DNA of 54,179 nt from contig SSNU01000263.1 in the NCBI GenBank assembly GCA_012064415.1, forward strand, positions 1-54,179. Direction: 5' to 3'. The position numbers and the translations under genes were made by a program. Below are positions 36,541-48,600 of the stretch, piece by piece. Within the stretch, counting starts at the first letter, position 1, and each line of letters begins with the position of its first letter. The DNA is from Gyrodactylus bullatarudis. Taxonomy: Eukaryota > Platyhelminthes > Monogenea > Gyrodactylidea > Gyrodactylidae. A model generated the notes under the pieces. The model was not told the origin of the DNA, ran no database searches, and saw only the letters and a list, made by a program, of their open reading frames with translations.

Positions 36541-36971
36541 AAGCTAGTTGACATGAAATTGAGAATTTACCATTTTTACAAAAAACTCGATATATTTCTC
36601 CAGATAGTCAGGGGCACAAACAAAAAAAATTCAATTTGGCACCAAATTTCCCTTTTTCAACCTTTGAACTCAAAATATTTATTGATTTCGATTTTAAAAA
36701 ATTTTGGGTCGTCATTAGATGAAGAATTGAAACTTGGCCATAGAGGCCATCGCAATTTTCAAGAAAAAGCTAAATGTATAAATTTTGGATTGTCTTTCAT
36801 CATGAAGATCACGAATTCAAATGGTTCAATTTTTCACCAATTTCTGTTAATTTCTTTCTGCAAATTTCAATTATTCGGCCAATAATGATCAAAAATATTT
36901 TGTATCGAAATTCTGTTCATCTTCGAATTCGATAAATATTTTGAAAATTCTCATTTCATGTCAACTAGCTT
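36541..36971. mobile_element. Family A MITE, complete copy with terminal inverted repeats
   Basis: Starts AAGCTAGTTGACATGAAATT and ends with the inverted form (…TTTCATGTCAACTAGCTT), about 19 perfect bases before a one-base indel. At 431 bp it is the clearest complete member of the dispersed family, and its ends explain the truncated copies elsewhere. No coding capacity and no obvious target duplication. Confidence 0.65.
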
Positions 36972-38476
36972 CATACCTGTTAATTTTAAAATAATATTTT
37001 TGGAAGTTTCATGAGTTTTGATTTGAGTATATTGACTCTGTTTAGGTTAAATTTATAGCTGGTATTGTCTGGGATCTATTGTCTTGATTGAATACTTTAC
37101 ACAATTTAATTTTGTACATGCTAAATTTTTTAGACTATCAGGTTTTCTTCACCTTTATTTCAATTTACAAGAACACGAGATTGGGTTTCAGACAGATAAA
37201 TATAAAAACTATGGAAAATTTCTATCCACTTTTTTCAAAAGTATTTCTATTTATTCAACGCTGGGAATTAGAGATAAATAAGTAAGAAAATCAAGATGGC
37301 AGAGACAGAAAAAAATAACAGACATCAAATTGTTTTTTTATTTCTTTGATTATTCTTTTGGGTTATTGCTATTCGCAACGATAACACTAACTTGTGAAAA
37401 TCTAAAGTTGTTTTCAAAGCTAAAATTATTCCAATCTCTTGTATTTCGGAATTTATAACACATTGAGTATTCGATCCGTTCGAATATTGAATATCGTGAT
37501 CGGAAACTTGCACTTTCGAAAAATTGAAATTATTTCTAATGAGAATTCTGAGATTAGAGTTTTTATTTTAAAACGTCCGTTTCAATTGCTGAGGTCCAAT
37601 AAGAAGCATACAAAGAGTTTTAAAACAATGCAGTTCAAGTCCTGTCCTAGAACATGTTTCAATATTTTTTCTAAAAGCTCTCTTAAGCGGATTTTTTCCT
37701 AAATGAACTCCAAATTATATTCAATTTTATTTGTGGTCACCAATGTTACGAAAAAATTTAATAGCCCTATTAAGTAACAGTTTTGATGATATATATTTTA
37801 AAACTAACAGACTTCATTAAAAATCATAAATGTTTTTCTTACTTTAAAATTTATGTACCCATTTCAATTTTACAGTGTTTTGTTCGATAAAAAAAAACAG
37901 AAAAATGTAAAGGTTCATGTATTTTTAGAAAATTTACCAAATTCCTATGGATATAATTTTGCAGGAAGTAAGTGAATTTATTGTCAAATGATAATAAACA
38001 ATAGTATACAAGAATATACACAACCCTTTTTTACATTCCGTTTGCCTATTGTATCAAATAATTTCGTTAGTGGAAATTGTATCACACTAACACAACTAAA
38101 AAGGATTTAATGATACAAGAAAAATATGTCCAATGTGTATGGTATAATCGCTCTTTCAAGATCGATCTTTTGTCTTTTTTATTTCCAAATAAACTTTTTT
38201 CTACTTCTACCTCTTCAAAACTCCTTACATTACTTTTATTAGTATTTTTATTTTCATTCTGATTGGTTGATATATCTCAATCTCTTAATGAATATTGTAA
38301 ACAGAAAAATCAGCCAATCAATGTTAAGTAATGTTTGTGTGTAACCCCTTCCAAGGATTTTGTCAAATCCCAAGCATGGTTTTTATCTAAAAGGAATACC
38401 ATAATCTTGAACTGCTTTCTTAAATATTACCTTCAAGATTTATTTATTCGAAAATTAAATTGATAAATTAAATTTT

Positions 38477-38495
38477 GACCCTGCGGAACAGGGTC
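38477..38495 (+). promoter_or_regulatory. Small hairpin upstream of the giant gene
   Basis: GACCCTG, 5-base loop, CAGGGTC, located 36-54 bp before the start codon, beside a TATATATTTTTAAAA stretch. It may lie in the 5' UTR; role unknown. Confidence 0.3.
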
Positions 38496-38530
38496 CTCAT
38501 ATATATTTTTAAAAACGAAAATACAGAAGA

Positions 38531-41500
38531 ATGTCAGATAAATCTGGCTCGTCAGAGTCATCGGATTTTGCCGAAGGAAGTCCTTCAACGACTACCATTA
38601 GCACAGTTGCTGTTCAAGCTAATGAGGCTAAAATAATTTTGGCTGTTTTACGCTGTGGAAGTTGGATTAAAGTACGTATTCAGAGCATGGATCCAGATCT
38701 GTACGACATTGGAAACAATTCAGTGGAAACTAAAAAGTTTCTAGAAATTCATCAAAATCTATGCACTAAACTAAAGGTTTGTTTCAATATTTTTCTTATG
38801 AATTACTTTTTTAGAGTAAAGAAGATCAAATATCAGATCTCCTGTCAAAAGCAGATGACTTGGTTACTCAACAGAAAACTGAAGATCAAGTCAAAGTATA
38901 CTCAGCCATGAGTGAATCACTGAATAAGGCTTGGAAGGATCTTCAAGGGATATTAAATCAAAGGGAAAGTCTCCTGAATTTGGCTTACTCGTTTTATGAA
39001 AGTGTTGAAATTATCTTTCAAAATACAGAAAAAATAAAAAGTTTATCAAAAACCAAAGGGTGGGGCAAAACACTTCAAGATGTGGAAGAGCTAATAACTG
39101 TAAATTAAATTTTTTAATCTTGCATCTTTTTATTAGGAACATGAATTTATCAAAGACTCGGATTTATTAGATCCTTCATATCGAGTATTAAGAGATGCGA
39201 ATGCTCTTTTGGAGCATTTAGTTCTCTTGCCTTCTAATACAACTGGGAAATCTTCAACTACTCAAAGTGAAAATGTTCAAGTATCAGAGACGCATACAAG
39301 CGTCTTAACTAGAGAGAAAATATCAACACTGACTGCTCAAACAGGGGCTTCTATCAGAGAAGCAGATAATGCATGGAATAAAAGATCAAAATTATTGAAA
39401 ATTAGGCTTATAGTAAAAAGCTTGGAAGAACGCTTAGATAAAATAGTTAGCTGGTTCAAAGAAATTGGCGAAAAGAAACTCAACAGCCTTCATGTAAAAG
39501 ATTCTCTTTCTGAAAACGAAAAAATGGTATCTGAAGTGCTTAGTTTATACGAAGAAGCTGAGCGTATTCAACAGGAAAACTTTGACCTATGCACAGAGAT
39601 ACAATCAGGATTTTTATCATCCCCAACAGGAATCGAAGAAAGAATATGGAATGATTTATCTATGAACAATTCATTAGAGCAAACATTCAGGAATACAGAT
39701 CAAGATGAAGTTAACTGGAGAGAAACTCATGGAGCCTTAACAGAACTTCAACATCGATTTACAACCACTAGTACTTACATTTACGACTTTTTGGAGAGAT
39801 TAGAAATTCTCAGAAGACGCTTGAATACTTCAGTTATCTTCTTTAGTGAAGCATCTAAGGTGAGTGATAACAGATTTTGATAAAAGACTACATTTATTTA
39901 ATCATATTTTGTATTCTAGTTCACACCAGAAGTCTTGAGATTGGAGGAGGAACTAATTGAATTTCTTAGTTCTGATGAAAACTTCGAAATTAGTCTTGCT
40001 GAGGAATATGTCAAAAGATTAATTGAACTAGAGTTAAGGTTACCAACAATACATCAGTTGTTGGTTGATCTTTTAAGTTCAAAACGAGAAAGTCCTCTAT
40101 ATGATTCTTCAATGACTTTTGTGCCTGAAAATATTGAAAATCGAATTAGAAATGAAGTTAGTACAATTGAGAAAGGTTTGGATAACTGCCGTGCTTTGTG
40201 TGACCAGTTTAAACAGAAAAATGTACAAATGGAAACTAGAAGAAATTTGGAAATAAAGATTGATATCGTAAGTTTTTTCATCCAAAAAATATAAATTATG
40301 AAAATAATTTTAAATTTAAAGCTTGCCAACTGGCTAGAGGAGGTTCTGACAAAATGGCTTAGAGGTAATTCAACTATGGGTCAAAATCAACAAACAGCTA
40401 TTGACTTTTACGATGTCCACCATCGTCTATTGAATGAGATCAACAAGAAGGAATCAGACTTTCATGAAATTCAAGTTCATCTTGCCAGGCTTAGCGGGAC
40501 AGGTGAAGTAAACTTGAGGTCAAAGTATAACGAAATTTACAAAATTTGGAACAAATATCGAGATGTTATCACAAATAGATTGAATAATTCGAATCATTTT
40601 ATTGAAATTCTCAAAGTCGTGCATGACGATGAAAATCAATTCATCCAGTTGACAAACGAGGCCAAGCATGAAGAAGAGGAATTCATCTGCTCCAGTGTAA
40701 TGACTTCAGAGTTTCCACATAGTCAAATTGATTTGAAAAAGGCCCGTCTCAGAGAATTTGAAGTGAGACTTGAGCAACAAAAGACCAAGATTAAATTATT
40801 CACAGAGAAGCTGATCTACGAACCAGATAAAGAGTTTAATGCATCACCAACAATGAGTCATTTACAGTTACTCTTAAGTAGGAATGATTCGAAATTGAAT
40901 GAGACTAGAAATTTGCTGCATTCAATGGATAGATCCGAAACGTTTTGGATTGAAAATAAAGATCATTGGTTTGAGTTTCTCAAGGTTTACCGAAATGCAG
41001 ATGATACTATTGCAAAAAGTCAGACGAGAATGTGCAATGTTATCATCCCGAATAAGATTGTATCTGTTGATAATGAACTGCGTATTCACCAACAAGATTC
41101 GACAGATGTCCAGAGAGTCGTTTCAAAACTTCAATATGAATCCCAAACTTTGGGCTATCGTCTCGGATTGAAACCAGTACGTTTTACCACTTGTAATCGA
41201 GATTTTGCTTAAATTATTTAAACGTTTTATTTAAAGCAATCGACATCGACTCTATTGCTCGAACCAGATCCAGCAGCTGAGTCCCGTATTGGAAATGATG
41301 TTTTGAGTTTACCAACAGGAAAAAGATTCCGAAATGAACTTATGACAAGACTTTCTGGGTTAAATACCCGCTGGAAAGCATGGGAAAATTCGGCTACTTC
41401 CTTGAAAATTCAATTGGATAAGAGAAGTGAACAGCTTGGAGCCTTATCAACAATTGACGTGAGTTTTATTTAAAATATCATCCAAAATGAATCAAATTAT

Positions 41501-42654
41501 TTGAAAAAAAATTCTTAGGAGGTTGAAGAAGAAGTTGCTCATCTCGAAACTGATATTTCTCGAATAAAAGGAATGATTTCAATTGATTTCGAAATTCAAG
41601 TTGTTGAGAAAGCTTCAAGAGACTTGGATGGAATTGAAGCTGTATTGCCAACATTGCAAAATAGAATCATCTCGACATCTCCAACAACAAAAGATGTTCC
41701 ATCTCATGATCCATTGGCCAAAAGACATACCTACATTGAACAAAAGTTTTCTAATCTTGTTTCTGAAGCAACAAGATGTCGCTCTGAGGTACATTTGACG
41801 TTGAGATTCTTGAAGGCTCTACAAGATGTGAAAAATTCCCTCAGCAGTATAAGAATATTTTTGACAAGAATCAAGCAAAAATCTCTAACAATACCGATGC
41901 ACGATAAAGAAGGTTTTGAACAATTAAATAAGCAAATTGACGAAGAGCTTATAAAGACACAAGCCATGGCTAATACTCATGTTATTAATTTAAAAACATA
42001 TGCATCAAACTTTCCACGTGAGATTTCCTATATATATCCACCCAATTTCAATGTGAAATTAATAATCACATATTTATTTTGAGAGGGTTCCTTGGGAAAA
42101 TGTAATATAATTTAAATCATTTCTCCTTTATCAGTAGAATCTTTGATCGATAATATTAGGCTTCATTTCTATACATTTTCTTCTAAGGCTAGTAGAAGGA
42201 TCTGATTTGAGATTTTTATGTCTAAGAAAGGCAGAAGGCAAAAAAATAATTACTTCTTATTTTTTAGATAAACTATGTATTCTTTATGTTTATTTTATTG
42301 AATCAAATCAAAATTATTGGTGTTTTACTCTCGAAGAACTAGTTTAAATTTCGAAATATTTTTTTGTAGAGAATGCTGGACACAGTAGCATTACACCAAT
42401 TATCTCCGATTATAACGAATCTCTCCGGGAACTACAAAAGCTCCAATCTGACTTGCGTGTTCGTTCAGAGCAAAGAGTTGATTTAAAAAGAACCATGGAA
42501 TCATTCGTCGAACCTGACATCAAATCAAGGAGAGAATTTGAATATCAAATCAAATGTACCAGACCGAAAATTACAAAAGCCTTGTCCAATCAAAGAGTCT
42601 ACGAGTATGACAAAGTTATATTCAGTGTAGAATTCGATAGTGGAATACTCCATC
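38531..42654 (+). CDS. CCDC141-like spectrin-repeat/coiled-coil head (exons 1-8)
   Basis: About 1,150 residues, largely helical. The start (TVAVQANEAKIILAVLRCGS, then W) and the following DLLSKADDLV...VYSAMSESLNKAW match, from memory, the N-terminus of vertebrate CCDC141, including spacing. Later parts show spectrin-like heptad content with conserved Trp (NAWNKR, TFWIENKDHWFEF, TRWKAWENSAT). No catalytic motif, signal peptide or membrane segment is seen. Introns here are very short: 38, 37, 60, 54, 60 and 60 bp, then one of 352 bp. The final exon moves into the first Ig domain (KVIFSVEF), so head and Ig array are one transcript by phase. Titin-side interaction is inference from domain content. 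Confidence 0.8.
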
Positions 42655-45600
42655 GTAAGTTTATTTAAAAACCTTTAAAACTTGAACGAATCAGGGATCA
42701 ATGTGATCGAAAATTGTACTTTTATCTATTTTCCAATCCTCAACCTAGCTTCAATTTAAATGAATGCTATTATAGGTCTTTTATAAGAGAAAGATTCGCT
42801 AATCAACATCTTGAAGGTTCCATTAGGTCAACTATATAAAAAGAGTAATGCATTGACGATAACTTCAGAAGGATTATATGGGATAATAGATTGAAGAATA
42901 TACAAATATATATATCTTTCGAAAAGGATCTTTTTCTCTATACGAGCCAAAAGTACAAAATGTATGTTTAGAGAATGTGGGCAAAGATTGAAAGAAACCA
43001 GAGGTGAACATGGGTGGTGGGGATAAAGATGGATAGAATACGTAATGCTCGGATCAATACATTGTGCAGTCATTTTTTTCTTTCTTCAACTGTGAAAGAG
43101 GTTCATATTTTCTCTATGCTTTTTTTCTACTTTCACTTAGACATTATTTTACAGGAAGAATCAATATTAGTATTAATAATTATTTCAGTACAATCAGCAT
43201 AAATGCTTTTTATACTGCCTTCGTATTAATATAAGAAGATGTGAAGACGAAGAAATGCGTGGTTCTCTGATTAATAAAAATCGCTCGATTATCTTTGGTG
43301 TATTATATCAATACGGTTTTCTCCTACAGGGATGAATCTTGTCTTAAATATACTTTTGAAAGTTTGATTCATATCACTACTTTTTAGAAGTCTTTACTTG
43401 TTTGTTTTATGAGAGAAAATAGACCTTTTTACTTCATTTTAAACAAATTCTCTTTTTTCTGATTTGTTGATAAATTTAAGAGTTAGCTTCTTATTTATTT
43501 TAACTTTGCAATACGATTGTAAGTAAAATAATTTATAAACTGTTAAATTAAAAGTGTTACATGTATAATTGGTTTATGCTTGCTAAATTCATTAGCAAAT
43601 GTGTACACCATATTGAGGAAATAAATGTTTATCGACATGGGTTTATGTTCAGACAGGATCTTGTCTGGATATTGATTTGCATGAAGCATAAGATGAATTA
43701 TTTCTTTTGATATATTTGTGGGATTTAATTAAAATTTTTGAAATCAAGCATCTCTGGAAAATTTGGCAACTGTCACTTGGCTTAAAAATGGAGTCGAAAT
43801 GGAAATACCAAATTCTGAAATTCACGTTGATCCAAGATCATCACAGTTTATTCTCAATAATGTTTCAACACATGACTCTGGTCAGTATACATGTAGAGTT
43901 TCAAATCCCAGTGGTGAAACAGAAGTATCTTGTAATCTAACTGTCGTCGAAGGTATTACATCACTAAGTCCAAAGAGAGCACATTATTCGATCTCACCAA
44001 AACCCCATTCACCTGATCTCAGGGAAATAAGTCCACCATTCTTTATTGAGTGAGTTTTATTTCTCAAATGGACAAATAAATATTTTCAGTCTTTATAAAA
44101 AAAAATTATTTACATGAATATATTTTTTAGAACAAAAATTAATCTTCAATTTGTATCATAATATGGGCAAATGAAATACAGCTATTCTCGATGAATTTGG
44201 GAATTCATGATTTTTACAAAAATCTCATTTTTTCATCAAGGTATCGAAATTTTTGAAAGACTTTTTGGTAACTGATTCAAAATTTACACTTTGACTGAAT
44301 TGAGAAAAAATATTGGAAAAAAGTTTTTTTTGGATAATTTTAGAGACATTTTAAAATTCAAGACGGCGCGAATTTTTAATTTTTTTAAACTTTGAGTTGA
44401 AAATTTTTGTTGATTTCAAGGTCTGAGAGGAATCAAACGCTATTTTTCAGGATCATCATTAGACAAAGAAAATATTTACTCTTATTTATTTTTTGGAAAA
44501 AAAACCATTTACGTGCGAAAGTCTACTTCTTATTTTTCGATCATTTTTACTGCTTGGAAAATGATAAACTAGGGTGATCCAAGATCATTTCAAAATGACG
44601 GGTTTTTTCAAAAAAATGAATAAGAGTAATTATTTATAAAGTGAAAATAATTTAATCTGGCCAAAGTTAAGCCAATTTGAGAATTTCAAAACTGCCCCAA
44701 TTACCGACTTTTACAATCTTTAGGTTTAAATTTTTTATCGATTTCAAAGATTTAAAGCAATTTGATATCTTGATCCAAGATTAGACGAAGAATTTATCCA
44801 TAGAGTTTGAGAGAAACTTGCCCTCTCCAAGAAAAAGTTTTGGATCAAATTATCAAATTTAGACAAAGAGTATGATCATTAAAATTTTGTGCAAAAAAAC
44901 GGTCGAATTTTGATGTTCAAATCTCTCTCTGGCCAAAATATTTAGTTTTTACTAATTACAACTTCTAAAAAAGCCAAACCATTTTCTTAACTTGTACAAT
45001 GTACTTAACCCTTTCGGTGCCGAGACTATTTCACAATTTTTATAAAAACCAAAATTTAGCTATGAAGGTACCAAGTTATTTGGCCAAAAATATTACTAAT
45101 GCAAGTTCACATTGTGGGCTTCAATTTAAACTTTAATTGATCCAGAAACCTATCAAACTGGTAGAGTTATGAAGGTTCAAAAAAAGGGTTAAAAGGGGGG
45201 AATTAAATTTTACTAAAAATTAAAATAATTAATTTGCTGAGCTGATGAATTTTATAAAATTAGACAATTTATATCCATACCTATAAAACATTTTCTTTCA
45301 AAGACTGACGTACGTATTGAAATATTTCATATTTTACATATTAAATTTGTTTCCAGTGTGTCCGCACTTGAAGAAATATTTCATAACAAGGATGTTAGAA
45401 ACTTGTTTCTATATTGATTTTGAAGAATATCGCAAGAACTCTTTCTACATACACCATGGAGTTTCTTATTAAATCAACACTGAATACATATCATATTTTA
45501 TAGACCAATATTTATTAAATGATAAAAGTACAAAATTCTAGTAAATTGTAAACAAAAATATTCCTTGATAAACATGCTTTTCCTTATTATTTAATTCAAC

Positions 45601-48600
45601 TACAAAAATAATAAAAACAACATGAAAAGAAGGGATTTTCAAAAATATTATTATTATGAAGTAAGGAAGTTTACAGTGATTATTTTTATATTCTTTAAAG
45701 AATATTGAAGTAATTTTTTTTCTAGATTAAGGTAATCATATTTTTTTAAACAAATATTCTCATTATATAAAAAAAATAAACTCTCAGAGATTCTGGAGAC
45801 TGATTACATAACTATTCGTTTAAAATTTTGCTTAAACTTAAATAGAAATAAGAGGTGGCAACTTTTTTCTAATTTAACTGATTCTATTTCTATCAATTTT
45901 TCAATGATTTTAATCCAGGAAATTCCTGTCTTTAACGAAAATGAATTTTCAATTGAATATTGTTAAAGGTAATCAATCAAGTTTTATGTGATTAAGAAAA
46001 CAAAGTTAGCTTAAAATAATTATTATAATATTAACGCTAGCGAAATTCTGAAAGCAGATCTGAAATCAGCACAAAATTTTATTCCAGAAAAGCTAAACCG
46101 GATCAAGCTCCTACGACCCCACCCCCACCCGTGTAATTAATTAAGTGCTCCTATGTGATCTCAAAAGGTTACGAAATTATAAGGGATAAATGTAATAATA
46201 TATCTGGGTTTTGATTGATACATAGATTTATATTTTCCTGTTAAAATTTTTTCTTCCAGACAGAAGAAAATGCTTAATTATTCAATCATATCCAGACAGG
46301 GTTTAAATAATAATTTTTGTTCAAAAAAGAATTTATTTGGTTAAATAAAACAGGAATTGCTGCATAAATATTTCCCCTTATATCATAATTATTAACTTAT
46401 TATTATTATTAAGTTTCAAAGTATTAAATAATTTATTTAAATTGATCTTAGAATTTGCGGTATGAATAATACTCATTGAGTAGTCTTAAAAATACAATGA
46501 ACAATGTATTTTAGATTTTAATTATTATTTTAGTAACAAAATTTAGCTAGATCTGCTTAAATTTTCTTGCAAAGACTTGATCAAAGCATATCTAGACATT
46601 TCATTTAATCTGATTTATATTTTTTAGGAATCTTCATGCGTCGAATATATTTGGAAGTAAATGCTTTGAGTTGATATGTAAAATTACTGGAAGACCCCTA
46701 CCAATTGTCAATTGGTTTCACAATAACAACCTAATTAACGAAAATAATCCAGATTACATCATCCACAATGATCAATTTACAAATACATACAAGATAACTG
46801 TAAAGAATGTAACAAAAGGAATTCATGATGGTATTTTCTCATGCAAAGCAAGAAATGATTGGGGAGAGGCAATATCAAGCTGTTGTGTTACCATTGAAGA
46901 GAAAATTCCCCAACTCATTCAGCATCAACAACCTCCAGTTATCATGGAATTTCCCAAGGTTATCAAAGCTGATATAGGAGAGGAAGTGACCATAACGCTA
47001 ACATTCAATGTGGGTTTTATTGAAATAATTTTTTCAAATTTTCTGCAAAAGAGGCAAATGAACACGAAGAATTTAATTTAAGAATTGAAAAATCTACCCC
47101 TAATGTTTAGATTCTTTAGAGCTCTAATTTTACAACTTTTTATTATATTTTCTAAATAGAACACGCCTGATCATCCAGTCAATGTAATGTGGTATAAAAA
47201 TGGAATTCCCATCGATGATGAGTATGGTAAACGAACAATATACGCTGACGGAATAAAGAAAACCTATTTGAATATAATCAATGCAAGTTTTCTACCTTCA
47301 CCTTATCTATTAAGCAGATTTTGATTCGTCTATCTATTTCAGTTACAAGTAGAGGACACAGGATGTTATACATGCAAAATTATGAATGATTACGGAGAAA
47401 GTTCAACAACAACATACCTCAAAATAGGAAGTTCAAGGTCATTCACTGAGAGAAGATTCCGCCCAGAACGTCCTCGTTCAACGATTCTTACATCTTCCCC
47501 AATATACAGAGCGAAAAACTACCAGTCAAATTTTGAAAAGCGATATGTCAGCACTTATTCATCAGTAAATGAAACATTCAAAGAATCTTATGTGTCGCCA
47601 AGATCAACATCTGTTCCCCAATCTCCACAATTGTATGTGTATTTGCTAAAATATAAAATTTTATAAACTCTAATTAAATATATTTAGGTTTCGGAGTAGA
47701 TCTCAGCTTTCTGTGCCACGCCTATCAACTTCCCGTCAAGGATTCGCTCCCTATTTTACACAGCCATTACATAATGCCACACTAAATGAAGAAGATTTAG
47801 TAAGACTACAATGTAAGGTTGTTGGTGATCCAATACCTCTAGTACAATGGTTCAAAAACGGTTGTCATTTACCAACATCTTCTTCCTATCGAATACACTC
47901 TGAAGGGGACACCCATTATGTCCAATTTTATCATGTCAGTATTGAAGATCATGGAGAGTATATATGCCAAGCTGAAAATAATTACGGTACAGCTCAAACT
48001 AGCTGTCAAATGGAGGTTGAAAGTCAGTTTAACTTTACTCATATTAATCACGGTTGGATTTAGGGACTGGTTAAAGTCCCAAGAGACTAGTAGAAATGAA
48101 TAAATTGAAATATATTGCTATCGGTGACATTGACCGAGTAGATAAATTTAATCGTAATCAATAAGTGTATTTTCTAAACCGAAAAAATGAACCCTCAAGA
48201 AACATGGTGACGAATTATAGAATATTTGGCAAGCTAAATCGAAAACTAAATTTTTTCGTATCTTAATTTTATTTTTTCTTTAGATGTTGATAATTTCCAA
48301 ACTGATTTTCCCCCGTATTGTGTTAAGCCATTAACTGAACGACAACCAATAATCGAAGGAAATTCAGTCATTCTTGAATGTGAATTTGCTGGGAAGCCGA
48401 CTCCATTCATATCGTGGTATCGAGATAACAAACCTATTATTTCATCAAATGATATTCAAATAACTCAACAAGGTGAAATAGCAAGACTTCGTATAGAAGA
48501 ATGCTACTTGGATGACAGTGGAGTCTATGAAGCAATTGCAACTAATCCTCTAGGTCAGGCTTCATCACGAATTTTCTTACAGGTTTCTGAAAAATCTCCC

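Larger units (their letters stand above)
25821..38530. other. 12.7-kb intergenic region
   Basis: AT-rich, with the repeats, palindromes, TIR element and candidate exon listed separately. Many short open frames on both strands lack codon bias or domain content. No gene could be supported. The last 60 bp before 38531 contain a TATATATTTTTAAAA stretch that could serve as core promoter. Confidence 0.5.

Noticed and set aside
37084..37702. Several overlapping open frames on both strands
   Set aside because: Two overlap each other in different frames, with AT-driven Phe/Lys/Ile/Asn composition and no splice logic.
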